Both the position numbers and the translations under genes were made by a program. Positions 26,874 to 35,315 of a stretch of 64,000 nt of DNA are shown here, in pieces. The notes under the pieces are model-generated. The model was not told the origin of the DNA. It saw only the letters and a list, made by a program, of their open reading frames with translations, and searched no databases. The DNA is from an uncultured Lachnospiraceae bacterium (GTDB taxonomy: Bacteria > Bacillota > Clostridia > Lachnospirales > Lachnospiraceae), in NCBI GenBank assembly GCA_910586615.1, contig CAJUJP010000005.1, positions 57,102-121,101 of the forward strand, written 5' to 3'. The stretch's first letter is position 1. Every line of letters begins with the position of its first letter.

Positions 26874-27905
26874 TTATACATCCACTGAAATTTCTCCTGC
26901 CAGAACTTTCTTGTAGTCTTCCAGATTCTTCTGCAGCAGCGCCGGCGTATCCAATCCGTAAGGACATTTGCTCTTACACTGATTACAGTGTATGCAGTCC
27001 TCGATCTTCATCATCTTCTCCTGTCCTTCCGGGCTCAACTGCGCCGCAGAAGGAGCTCGTCTGAGAAGCAGTGACATCCTCGCGCAATTGTTGATCTCTA
27101 TTCCTGCCGGACATGGCATACAATATCCGCAGCCTCTGCAAAAATCTCCTAAAAGTTCATCTCTGTCATGACGGATCACTTCAGCAAGTTCCTCTGTCAT
27201 CGCAGGCGGATTGTCTATGTAGGATAAAAACTCATCCAGTTCTGCTTCCCTCTGCACACCCCAGATCGGAAGCACATTGTCATATCGGGCAAGGAATGCA
27301 TAGGCCGCCGCAGAATTATTAATCAATCCTCCCGACAGTGCCTTCATGGCAATAAATCCCATCTCCGCCTGTCTGCATTTCTCTACCAGTTCAATATCTT
27401 TCTCCGTGGCCAGATAACAGAAGGGAAACTGCAAAGTCTCATACAATCCGCTTTCAACCGCCTCATGCGCTACTGCCAGCCGATGATTGGTGATACCGAT
27501 ATGACGTATTTTTCCCTCTTCCTTTGCCTTAAGCGCCGCCTCATACAGACCGCTTCCGTCTCCCGGTTTCGGACAGAATGCCGGATTGTGGAACTGATAC
27601 AGATCAATATAATCCGTTTGCAGATTTGTCAGGCTTGTTTCCAGATCCCGCCAGAAACCCTCTGCGTCCTGCGCCCCTGTCTTGGTAGCCAGAAACACCT
27701 TTTCCCGCATTCCTGCAAAGGCGATCCCAACTTTATGCTCGCTGTCGGTATACCATCTTGCCGTGTCAAAAAAGGTAATGCCGTTTTCATATGCTTTCTT
27801 AAGCAGATAAACTGCCTCATCGTCGGAAATACGCTGGATCGGCAGCGCTCCGAAACCATTCTTATTCGTTACGATTCCTGTTTTTCCAAGTCTGACTGTC
27901 TCCAT
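26874..27905 (-). CDS. Aldo/keto reductase with C-terminal iron-sulfur cluster domain
   Basis: A 343-residue oxidoreductase. Residues 1-250 form the aldo/keto reductase barrel with catalytic Asp and Tyr (FFDTARWYTDSEHK), Lys (FLATKTG) and His (LYQFHNP). The C-terminus has two cysteine clusters: CRGCGYCMPCPAGIEINNC and CIHCNQCKSKCPYGLD, typical of ferredoxin-like [4Fe-4S] domains in anaerobe aldo/keto reductases. Substrate unknown. ATG at 27905 has AGGAAGG upstream. It is downstream of the TerY-P-like genes on the same strand (76-bp gap) and may share their transcript. Confidence 0.88.
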   Translation of the reverse strand: METVRLGKTGIVTNKNGFGALPIQRISDDEAVYLLKKAYENGITFFDTARWYTDSEHKVGIAFAGMREKVFLATKTGAQDAEGFWRDLETSLTNLQTDYIDLYQFHNPAFCPKPGDGSGLYEAALKAKEEGKIRHIGITNHRLAVAHEAVESGLYETLQFPFCYLATEKDIELVEKCRQAEMGFIAMKALSGGLINNSAAAYAFLARYDNVLPIWGVQREAELDEFLSYIDNPPAMTEELAEVIRHDRDELLGDFCRGCGYCMPCPAGIEINNCARMSLLLRRAPSAAQLSPEGQEKMMKIEDCIHCNQCKSKCPYGLDTPALLQKNLEDYKKVLAGEISVDV

Positions 27906-27981
27906 ACTTCTGTTCCTTCCTGTAAACATCTCTATCAACCAACAGTTCCACCTGATTCAGATCTACACTTATTGCCGGTAA

Positions 27982-28341
27982 CTAAATATCGCCGCCCGAA
28001 CCGAAACCGGAACCGTCATACCGACCCAGCGTACCGGTCAATCCGCACCAGCCGCACGTGAATCTGGAATCATTACCGTTATGGCAGTTCAATTTGCCGC
28101 ACATGCAGACAACAAAATCCATTGTTTTGCAGTAAGGGCATCCCGGATAGTCACGATCCGGTACGAGGTCTCCGACGATCTTCGTCTTGTCATAATTTTC
28201 CCGCTTTGCGGCTGCTTCTTTCACAGGAAAAGCCCATGTATATTTCCACAGTTCTCCTGTCCGCTCCAAACGCACCCCGTATATTCTTCCGCCTTCTTTA
28301 CACTTGCACAGTGCAATCCGGGCTTCCATTTTTTCAACCAA
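27982..28341 (-). CDS. TerY-C-like metal-binding protein
   Basis: A 119-residue protein. The C-terminal half carries paired cysteines: YPGCPYCK, CMCGKLNCHN and CGWCG, a zinc-binding arrangement like the domain at the C-terminus of TerY-family vWA proteins; here it is a separate protein. The tail is Gly-rich (GRYDGSGFGSGGD). Start is uncertain: a TTG at 28341 has AGGAAGG at good spacing and overlaps the PP2C stop; ATG at 28329 has no site. It belongs with the PP2C and vWA genes upstream as part of a phosphorylation module. Confidence 0.75.
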   Translation of the reverse strand: MVEKMEARIALCKCKEGGRIYGVRLERTGELWKYTWAFPVKEAAAKRENYDKTKIVGDLVPDRDYPGCPYCKTMDFVVCMCGKLNCHNGNDSRFTCGWCGLTGTLGRYDGSGFGSGGDI

Positions 28342-29197
28342 GACAATCCTTCCTTTCATGATCCAGGCAGACATCACTCTGGACATAATAGGCAAAAAGT
28401 GCGGTAATATCGTCACCGCAGCCAAGTTCACTGGTCTCACCCAGCCACGTCTTCAAATTCCCGGATACCGCCTTTACGCCATGTTCGTTAAGCAGCGTGT
28501 AGTAATCCTCACAGGTCTTTTTAAATTCATCATCGTTTTTAAAACTGTTTGCCATGCCGTCCGTGGAAAGCATGTACATCACAGGCAGAGGTTCATTTTC
28601 ATCCTCTCTTTTTACAAAAGTGACTGCCTTCTTCCAGGACTGCGGCTTACTGAGGGAATGTGTTTCCGTTCCCAGAATTTTATCCGCCTCGATCACATTC
28701 TGTACGCCTGTTCCGGATACCCTGACAATATCCCCGTCACCAAGCTGAAAGGCAAACAGAAACGTATCCGTGATCACGAGACCCAGAAGTGTGCTGCCGT
28801 ACATTTTATAGATCGCTTCTTTATCTTTATTTTGTTCAGCATCCAGAATCACTTCCCGTTTGCAGTTGGCGTGAATCTTGAGTATTCTGCGCTTCCATTC
28901 CGCATCAATGGCCTGCGCCACTTTCGTATCGCCTTCCCGTTTCAGAAATGTCAAAAGAAACTCCGGCTGTCCCTCATAGGTTTCCAGATAATCACCCAGA
29001 ATTTTGCAGAATACGTTCACAGCCACATAAGAGCCGGTCTTGCTGTACGGACTTGAATCACTTCCGTGACCGTCCGCCACCGCCAGTATGACCGTATTTT
29101 CATCTTTTTCCACCTTTTTCAGACTGTCCTGACATTCTCTTCCGTTCCTGATGTGGGATGCTCCCTGCACAGATTCTCCGAATACACTTCGCATCAT
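28334..29197 (-). CDS. PP2C-family protein phosphatase
   Basis: A 287-residue phosphatase. It shows the PP2C pattern: SHIRNGRECQDSL at the start, VADGHGS with a metal-binding Asp, LLGLVITDTFLFAFQLGDGD, MLSTDGMANSF, and CGDDITALFAYY at the end. It removes phosphate from Ser/Thr of proteins. Genes for a vWA protein, an LRR protein and a protein kinase lie just upstream on the same strand, the usual set-up of TerY-P modules in which the phosphatase opposes the kinase. Confidence 0.9.
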   Translation of the reverse strand: MMRSVFGESVQGASHIRNGRECQDSLKKVEKDENTVILAVADGHGSDSSPYSKTGSYVAVNVFCKILGDYLETYEGQPEFLLTFLKREGDTKVAQAIDAEWKRRILKIHANCKREVILDAEQNKDKEAIYKMYGSTLLGLVITDTFLFAFQLGDGDIVRVSGTGVQNVIEADKILGTETHSLSKPQSWKKAVTFVKREDENEPLPVMYMLSTDGMANSFKNDDEFKKTCEDYYTLLNEHGVKAVSGNLKTWLGETSELGCGDDITALFAYYVQSDVCLDHERKDCLG

Positions 29198-29215
29198 ATG
29201 TAACGTCCTTTCTGC

Positions 29216-29244
29216 GTAACAGTTCAGTATCCGGCCTCACTGTC
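29216..29244. repeat. Dispersed intergenic repeat, copy 2
   Basis: Similar to 25471-25499 (shared GTAACAGTTCAG, CCGGC and TCAC). Lies between the PP2C and vWA genes. Confidence 0.4.
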
Positions 29245-29308
29245 ACAATTGCAACCGTGTTACGATCCATGCCCCAAATGCTCCAAAGGCACGTTCCTTG
29301 CCGCTTTT

Positions 29309-30031
29309 TTACCAGACATCACCTTCCTGAATGTCATCAAGATCCGGGATTCTTCCTCCCATATCTACGATCACCGGGTTGGCAGTTCCATCCGCAGATA
29401 TCCGCTCCCCATCGGCTGCTATGCTTGCAGGCGCCGACACAAGAGATGCTGCAGTGGATGCCCATCTGATCATCTTCGTAAGAGCCGCCGCATTGTTCGC
29501 CTGAAGAACCAGCTCTTTATTGCCCGTAAACTCTTCCAGAACCTCATCATCCGCATCCTGTCCGATGGAAATCGCTATCTTTACTGCTTTCTTGCCCCAG
29601 GGAAGCTTCTTGAGTTCCGCCAGCGCCTTCTTATAATCATCTGTCGGCTGTCCGTCCGACAATAACACAAGCACGGGTGGCAGTGCCCGGTCCGACATCG
29701 GCGGAATGGTAAGCTGGGCAGATAAAAGCTCAAACGCTTTCCCCAGATCAGTCACACCACCTGCCTCCAAATCATCCCATGCAAAATCTTCCACATTTAC
29801 CGGATTGCTCGTCACCCATGACGCACCTGTGGAAAATTTCAAGGTACGTATCATCAGCTGGGCATTCGGGTTGTTCTCCGCTGCCGATACCATTTCCGGT
29901 ATCGTGGATTGGATCGCATGATTCACCGTTCCGATCTTTTCACCATACATAGAACCGGAACAATCCACGATCCAAAAAAAGTGTAACGGCCTGCTTGCCA
30001 GTTCTCCTCCCGGTCTTTTCAGTTCTGACAT
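29309..30031 (-). CDS. vWA domain protein, TerY type
   Basis: A 240-residue protein that is almost entirely one vWA domain, with an intact metal-ion-dependent adhesion site: FFWIVDCSGSMYGEKIG, a Thr in GVTDLGKAF, and Asp in LVLLSDGQPTDD. No signal peptide, so it is cytoplasmic. This is the TerY-like scaffold of TerY-P modules, which in known cases sit with a PP2C and a kinase, as here. The C-terminal cysteine-rich metal-binding part often fused to TerY is encoded separately at 27982-28341. Confidence 0.88.
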   Translation of the reverse strand: MSELKRPGGELASRPLHFFWIVDCSGSMYGEKIGTVNHAIQSTIPEMVSAAENNPNAQLMIRTLKFSTGASWVTSNPVNVEDFAWDDLEAGGVTDLGKAFELLSAQLTIPPMSDRALPPVLVLLSDGQPTDDYKKALAELKKLPWGKKAVKIAISIGQDADDEVLEEFTGNKELVLQANNAAALTKMIRWASTAASLVSAPASIAADGERISADGTANPVIVDMGGRIPDLDDIQEGDVW

Positions 30032-30148
30032 AATAATCCTCTCTATACTTTCTTAACTATATTTTGCACAAAAACTGTGGATCAACTTTTCATGCAATCG
30101 TTTCAAGTTACAACAATGGAGCTGCACTTTGTAACAGCCGGAAACGCC

Positions 30149-31330
30149 TTAGTATTGAACATTCGCGCATCTTATCTGCTGTGTTCTGGCATACCGCATC
30201 GCATAGGAGCCTGCATTACATAAAATCGTAAATTTCTCATGCCGTTCTTCGTATTCGCCGAAGGTCTGCAGGAATCCATTGCCTTTTCCGCCCCCGATCT
30301 CCGTTACAGAATCCGGTATGTAAATGCTTTCCAGGCTTCTGCATCCCGCAAACGCCCCCTCTTCAATGCTTGTCACGCCTTCCGGCAGATCAATATTTCT
30401 GACCGATTCACATCCTTCAAATGCCGAAAGTCTGATCACTTCCAGTTCCCGCGGGAACACCACTTCCTCCAGACTCCTGCACCATTGAAACGTTCCTTTC
30501 CGAATTTCCTTAAGCCGAAACGGGAGTACTGCCTTCTTTAGATTTCCGCAGCCCGCAAACGTGTGCTCGCCAATAGATTTCACACGATCCGGTATGGTTA
30601 TGCTCTCCAGGGAAGTATACTCAAAGGCACCGTCAAACTTGGTCATGCTGCCTAAAATCGCCGGGCATCCTGTCGGATCCGTCGTTCCGATACACTTCAA
30701 AGTCCCCGGCAGCACAACTTCCTTCAGTCCCTTACAGTTCAAAAACACACCGTTTCCAAGGATTTCTATTCCTTCTGAAATAATGATCTTCTCAATCCCG
30801 ACACAGCCTTTAAAAGCATGATTCCCGATTGCAATCACCTTTTTTCCTTCTATGACGTTGGGAATGACCACAACATTCTCATCAAAATCGGCGAATCGAA
30901 GGATCTTGATCCCCCAGGACGTTTCTTCAAACTCATACAGACTGTCACTGACAACCTCTTCCCACTCTTTCGCACCTGCTTCCACCGCCGGCTCTCCCAG
31001 CCCTCTGTCGTTACGGGCACAGGCCGTACCCTGATCCGATAACAACCCCATGGCCCGGGCCCATGTATGTACGGCATTTTCTGCATTTTTTGTCCTTATG
31101 CCGTACCCCTGCTCCATAGACCTGACAAACCGGTGCAGCGCAATCTGATCGATCTGTGTCAATCCTCTCATCTCATTTATAATACCGTCATCAAAAGCCA
31201 TGAGCAGCGTATTTCTTTTAAGCCTGTCCTGTGGAAAAAAATCCGCAAACAAAGCCTGCAGTTTCTTCCGCTCCGAAAGAGCATCCGGATAATCCTGTAT
31301 AATTTTTTTCAGAATTTCATAATCTTCCAT
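30149..31330 (-). CDS. LRR (BspA-type) protein within the TerY-P cluster
   Basis: A 393-residue cytoplasmic protein. Residues 1-100 are an alpha-helical domain (FFPQDRLKRNTLLMAFDDGI, then ALHRFVRSMEQGYGI) that I have seen attached to other Clostridia proteins but cannot name. From about 150 come BspA-type leucine-rich repeats (for example GNHAFKGCVGIEKIIISEGI, TFAGCGNLKKAVLPFRLKEI, AFEGCESVRNIDLPEGVTSI). BspA repeats are usually extracellular; here there is no signal peptide and the gene lies between the kinase and vWA genes, so it may be a partner or substrate of the phosphorylation system. ATG at 31330 has GGGGA upstream. Confidence 0.75.
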   Translation of the reverse strand: MEDYEILKKIIQDYPDALSERKKLQALFADFFPQDRLKRNTLLMAFDDGIINEMRGLTQIDQIALHRFVRSMEQGYGIRTKNAENAVHTWARAMGLLSDQGTACARNDRGLGEPAVEAGAKEWEEVVSDSLYEFEETSWGIKILRFADFDENVVVIPNVIEGKKVIAIGNHAFKGCVGIEKIIISEGIEILGNGVFLNCKGLKEVVLPGTLKCIGTTDPTGCPAILGSMTKFDGAFEYTSLESITIPDRVKSIGEHTFAGCGNLKKAVLPFRLKEIRKGTFQWCRSLEEVVFPRELEVIRLSAFEGCESVRNIDLPEGVTSIEEGAFAGCRSLESIYIPDSVTEIGGGKGNGFLQTFGEYEERHEKFTILCNAGSYAMRYARTQQIRCANVQY

Positions 31331-31392
31331 GCTAATCCCCATACATATCGCAAGCCCGCTTGCGATACTGCTTATGCCATTCCGGCCCTGTT

Positions 31393-32691
31393 CTAATGAA
31401 ACTCTCCCGTCATCTGTCCAAAGTCGATCTTCGTATCTTTGGCAATCGCTGCTGTACGGCCTTCCATCACGGGAATCTGGGTTCCGTCCGCTTTAATATA
31501 AGTCCAGTTGTCTTTTGTTAAATTTCTGATGCCCCAAAGCCTGGGGTTATTCGGATTCTGCACCACTTCTCCCGCCACGGTCTCCATATCGTGTCCGCCG
31601 TTTATATGATGCATATAAAGTTTCGTGTTTGCCATAAGCAGAATCGTACTTCTGCCGATCACGAGTCTGGACGGAACAGGCACCGTCTTCTGGCATCCCC
31701 AGCACGTATGCATAACACCGTTTGCCTCTTTGCCGGGATCATAAAATACTTCAGCGCCACAGTTTGGACAGATCATGATCCCTGACATAAGATTCGCAAA
31801 TGTTTCCAGCCACTTGCTTTCTGTAATCCGCCTGTTTGGCTGCTGCAGACCTACCGTAAATGACGCGGTAAACAATTCTTTTAACTGCTGTGGATACAGA
31901 TCCCAGAAAATGAGTGCATTGTCCTGATATCCGGCAAGCGGCCGGTTGTCTTTATGATCCGGGTCAAAGATAAACAGCGGATCTGTTCCGTACAACTGAT
32001 TCATCGCATGAATATCCATACATTTGATCTGAGCTTCCCGCCTGCCCTCCAACGGATGATTCAACATAAACATATAGAAAAGGAGTACCGCCAGTGAAAA
32101 AAGATCCGTGTTTCTCGAAGGTTTCGCCTTACCTGTAACAATCTCAGGCGCCATGAAGCGGGGCGTTCCGTATATACCGGTTTTCGCCCCGTTATAAGAA
32201 ACATTGTCGTTGTCACAGATGAGCACATCACCGGTATCCGGATCAAAAAACACATTGCCGAAAGAAATGTCCCGGTAGCTGTACCCTTTTCCATGCAGGG
32301 CATTATACCCTTTTGTCAGATTGTAGGCAGCTTTGCACAGACAGTAGAAAGACGGCTCCGCCCTTCTTTTCATCATATCTACAATACTTTTATAATTCTT
32401 CGGCCTGAGAGGCATGATATAGCCAAAAGACTCACCGGGCGATGTTAAAATCATATCCTGCGGCCAAAGAAAAGAATCATCCGGCGCGCCGCTCTGGATC
32501 AGATTATCCAGTATTTCTTTCTGGTTCTTCGTTGCCGTATTTTTATAATACCATTTCAGCGCATAAGCTCTGCCGTTGGCATTTACCGAATATACCTCGC
32601 CCTGTCCGCCGGATCCCAGCAGTTTCTCAACTGTATATCTGCTTCCGCTTTCTGCCCTGAGAACCGCGCCGCTTTTCAACTGTCCGTCCAT
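31393..32691 (-). CDS. Protein kinase with zinc ribbon and FHA-like domain
   Basis: A 432-residue kinase. Gly-rich loop LGSGGQGEVYSV, ATP-binding Lys in YALKWYY, catalytic loop YRDISFGNVF (YRD for HRD), Mg-binding Asp in ICDNDN (replacing DFG), and the APE-like MAPEIVTG. After the kinase fold (about residues 15-300) come a zinc ribbon (CPNCGAE, then CWGCQK) and a C-terminal segment (about 345-432) with an FHA-like look (LWGIRNLTKDNWTYIKADG). It should phosphorylate proteins of the TerY-P cluster. It is first in the gene run: kinase, LRR, vWA, PP2C, metal-binding protein. Confidence 0.85.
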   Translation of the reverse strand: MDGQLKSGAVLRAESGSRYTVEKLLGSGGQGEVYSVNANGRAYALKWYYKNTATKNQKEILDNLIQSGAPDDSFLWPQDMILTSPGESFGYIMPLRPKNYKSIVDMMKRRAEPSFYCLCKAAYNLTKGYNALHGKGYSYRDISFGNVFFDPDTGDVLICDNDNVSYNGAKTGIYGTPRFMAPEIVTGKAKPSRNTDLFSLAVLLFYMFMLNHPLEGRREAQIKCMDIHAMNQLYGTDPLFIFDPDHKDNRPLAGYQDNALIFWDLYPQQLKELFTASFTVGLQQPNRRITESKWLETFANLMSGIMICPNCGAEVFYDPGKEANGVMHTCWGCQKTVPVPSRLVIGRSTILLMANTKLYMHHINGGHDMETVAGEVVQNPNNPRLWGIRNLTKDNWTYIKADGTQIPVMEGRTAAIAKDTKIDFGQMTGEFH

Positions 32692-32752
32692 ATCACCGTA
32701 TTCCTCTTTCCTGCTGCAGCATTTTCTGCTTATTCAAATGCTTTCCACTGTT

Positions 32753-32868
32753 CCAGATTCGTTAAATAAATCCCGTAAACTGCTTCTCTCCGCTGATCTA
32801 AGTTCTTTCCACATATCCAGATTCGATAAGTGAATGTCGTAAACTACTTCTTCCCGCTGATCCGGGTC
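32753..32868. repeat. Imperfect 52-bp direct repeat, 64-bp period
   Basis: Two copies (32753-32804 and 32817-32868) begin CCAGATTCG and share CGTAAACT, CTTCT and CCGCTGATC. Read on the minus strand, both encode similar peptides in different frames (DQREEVVYDIHLSNLDMWKE and DQRREAVYGIYLTNLEQWKA), so this may be a duplicated coding remnant between rnfB and the kinase gene. Confidence 0.5.
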
Positions 32869-32885
32869 CGCCAAACGAATCGCAT

Positions 32886-33677
32886 TTACACAATTACTTT
32901 CTTCGGACACTTCTCTTTACACACACCGCAGCCGATACATTTCTCCTGATCGATGGCAGCATGGAAATCCTCAATCGTAATGGCATCCGCCGGACAGTTC
33001 CGCTTACAAAGCTGACATGCGATGCAGCCCACATCACAGGCCTTGATGGTAGCCGGACCTTTCTCTTTCGAGCTGCACGCCACCACATGTTTCGCGTCAT
33101 AGGGAATCAACGTGATCAGGTTCTTGGGACATACTGCGATACATTTGCCGCAGGCCTTGCAGGCTTCTTTGTCTACCACCGCCACACCGTTTACCACATG
33201 GATTGCATCAAAGGGACATACTTTCACACAGCTTCCAAAGCCAAGGCAGCCGTCATTACAGGATTTCGGCCCGCCGTTTGGCACAAAGGCCAGCATACGG
33301 CAGTCTTCAATTCCGCTGTAATCATAATCCGTTCTCGTGCGCTCCCTGTCACCCTGGCATCTTACAAATGCCACCTGCCGCACACTGTCTCCGGCTTCCA
33401 CTCCCATGATCTGAGCGATCTGACTGCCGACTTTTTCACCGCCTACCGGACAGGCGTTCACCGGCGCCTCACCCTTTGCGATGGCCGCCGCCAGCCCGGA
33501 ACAGCCTGCATAGCCGCATCCGCCGCAGTTATTACCCGGCAGAACACCCAATACCGCTTCTTCCTTTTCATCTACTTCTACTTTAAACTTGATACCGGCA
33601 ACTCCCAGAAACAGTCCCACAAACAATCCAACCGCTCCTACGATCATCGTCGCCATCAATATTCCGGTTATATTCAT
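32886..33677 (-). CDS. rnfB: Rnf complex subunit RnfB (ferredoxin-type)
   Basis: A 263-residue protein: N-terminal membrane helix, then a Cys-rich Fe-S domain (NNCGGCGYAGCSG), then ferredoxin-like clusters CLGFGSCVKVCP, CKACGKCIAVCP, CIACQLCKRNCP and CIGCGVCKEKCP. RnfB takes electrons from reduced ferredoxin on the cytoplasmic side and passes them into the membrane part of the complex. It is last in the rnfCDGEAB operon. The six clustered Cys motifs are all intact. Confidence 0.95.
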   Translation of the reverse strand: MNITGILMATMIVGAVGLFVGLFLGVAGIKFKVEVDEKEEAVLGVLPGNNCGGCGYAGCSGLAAAIAKGEAPVNACPVGGEKVGSQIAQIMGVEAGDSVRQVAFVRCQGDRERTRTDYDYSGIEDCRMLAFVPNGGPKSCNDGCLGFGSCVKVCPFDAIHVVNGVAVVDKEACKACGKCIAVCPKNLITLIPYDAKHVVACSSKEKGPATIKACDVGCIACQLCKRNCPADAITIEDFHAAIDQEKCIGCGVCKEKCPKKVIV

Positions 33678-33745
33678 ATCCCTACCTCACTTTATATATA
33701 ATTGCGCCGCATTTTCCAGATTTGCAGAACAAAGCCTGCAATTAA

Positions 33746-34324
33746 CTATAGTAATCCGGAAAACCCGCAAAAAGCGATCGCCATCAGTCCTGCCGTAACA
33801 AGAACAATGGGCATTCCCTGAAAAGATTCCGGTATATCATTATAAGTCATCTTCTCCCTGATACCTGCAAGAATCACGATGGAGATCGTAAATCCCACAG
33901 CTGTGGCAAATCCGTTCACGATTCCGGTACCGATGCCATAACTCTTCTGCACATTGGTGAGCGCAACGCCCAGCACTGCACAGTTGGTCGTGATCAGCGG
34001 AAGATATACACCCAATGACTGATACAGCGAAGGTATAAATTTCTTGAGAAACATCTCCACAAACTGTACCAGTGCCGCTATAACGAGAATAAACACGATC
34101 GTCTGCAGATAGGTGATATCCAGGGGCACAAGAATAAATTTGTAGATCGCACCTGCCACCGCCGATGCCAGTGTAATGACGAATATAACCGCCACACCCA
34201 TACCAGTGGCCGTATTTGTCTTCTTGGAAACACCCAGAAACGGACAAAGTCCGAGAAACTGGCTCAGCACAACATTATTGACCAGCGAGGATGCTATCAA
34301 AATCACCAATAAATCTTTAACCAT
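33746..34324 (-). CDS. rnfA: Rnf complex membrane subunit RnfA
   Basis: A 192-residue protein with six membrane helices. Family marks are VLSQFLGLCPFLGVSK near the start and LITTNCAVLGVAL in the middle; the Cys in each of these is part of the buried [2Fe-2S] site shared with RnfE. ATG at 34324 was chosen because AGGAGG lies 8 bases before it; an ATG three codons upstream lies inside that site. The gene overlaps the end of rnfE by 8 bases. Confidence 0.95.
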   Translation of the reverse strand: MVKDLLVILIASSLVNNVVLSQFLGLCPFLGVSKKTNTATGMGVAVIFVITLASAVAGAIYKFILVPLDITYLQTIVFILVIAALVQFVEMFLKKFIPSLYQSLGVYLPLITTNCAVLGVALTNVQKSYGIGTGIVNGFATAVGFTISIVILAGIREKMTYNDIPESFQGMPIVLVTAGLMAIAFCGFSGLL

Positions 34325-35315
34325 TCTGCTCATCCTCCTTTGTCACTTTTTCTACTTCTGCCGGTGTCTCACTGTCTGATTTTTTTACCTCTGTTTCTGA
34401 GGATGCCTGGTTGGCTGACTGTGCTGCCGTTCCCGCGGATGCCTGGTTGGCCGGCTGTGCCGCCGTTCCCGCAGATGCCTGGCTGACCGGCTGTGCTGCC
34501 TCCGCTCCTGCAGATGTCTGATTTGCTGACTGTGCCGCTGTTCCCGCAGATGCCTGGCCGACCGGCTGTGCTGCCGCTCCTGCAGATGCCTGACCTGCCG
34601 CCTTCTTAACCTTACTGTCCCCGCTCTCATCATAAAGTCTGCGCGCACAGCCGCTGTCAGAGCAATTCATACAGTCCGAATTGCAGCCGGACTGGATCTT
34701 CGACATATCCTTACCCTTTTTCTCCCCGGCGATCTTTACTTTATTCTGGATCGCTGTCAGAAGCGCAAGAACAAAGAACGCTCCCGGCGCCATAATAAAG
34801 ATGCTTACCGGTACAAAACTTTCGGGCATCACATGAATCCCGAACAGCTCACCTGCTCCAAGAAGTTCCCGCACCGCACCGATACAAGTCAGCGCCACCG
34901 AGAAACCAAGCCCCATTCCGATTCCGTCAAACAGTGAAGGAATCACAGGATTCTTATAAGCATATGCCTCCGCACGCCCCAGAATGATACAGTTTACAAC
35001 AATCAAAGGGATATAGATCCCCAGCGCATCATACAGAAAGGGGATAAATCCCTGAAGCAGCAGCTCCACCACCGTCACAAATGACGCAATGATAACAATA
35101 AATGCCGGAATACGCACTTTATCCGGTATGATGTTTCTGAGCAGGGAAATGAATACATTACTCAGTGCGAGCACCACCATTGTGGTCAGCCCCATACCTA
35201 ATCCGTTAACTGCCGATGTGGTAACCGCCAGTGTAGGACACATGCCGAGCATCAGCACAAAGGTGGGATTTTCTTTTACAATGCCGTTAACAAGACGTTC
35301 TTTTGCACTATTCAT
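34317..35315 (-). CDS. rnfE: Rnf complex membrane subunit RnfE with extended C-terminus
   Basis: A 332-residue protein. Residues 1-200 are a normal six-helix RnfE (VLMLGMCPTLAVTTSAVNG and LIVVNCIILGRAEAYA with conserved Cys). After it comes an unusual tail of about 120 residues: a Cys cluster (CNSDCMNCSDSGCAR) followed by five or six repeats of a 12-13-residue unit (QASAGTAAQPAN), then an acidic end. RnfE proteins usually end near residue 200-230. ATG at 35315 follows GGGAGGAGG and overlaps rnfG by 8 bases. Confidence 0.93.
   Translation of the reverse strand: MNSAKERLVNGIVKENPTFVLMLGMCPTLAVTTSAVNGLGMGLTTMVVLALSNVFISLLRNIIPDKVRIPAFIVIIASFVTVVELLLQGFIPFLYDALGIYIPLIVVNCIILGRAEAYAYKNPVIPSLFDGIGMGLGFSVALTCIGAVRELLGAGELFGIHVMPESFVPVSIFIMAPGAFFVLALLTAIQNKVKIAGEKKGKDMSKIQSGCNSDCMNCSDSGCARRLYDESGDSKVKKAAGQASAGAAAQPVGQASAGTAAQSANQTSAGAEAAQPVSQASAGTAAQPANQASAGTAAQSANQASSETEVKKSDSETPAEVEKVTKEDEQNG
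34392..34605. repeat. Tandem 36-39-bp repeats in the rnfE tail
   Basis: In-frame tandem repeats encode units such as QASAGTAAQSAN. Neighbouring units are nearly identical at the DNA level, so copy number could change by slippage. Confidence 0.8.

Noticed and set aside
28334..32691. Tellurite resistance operon
   Set aside because: Kinase, vWA and PP2C fit TerY-P, but no TerD, TerC or TerB gene is present, so a tellurite function cannot be claimed.
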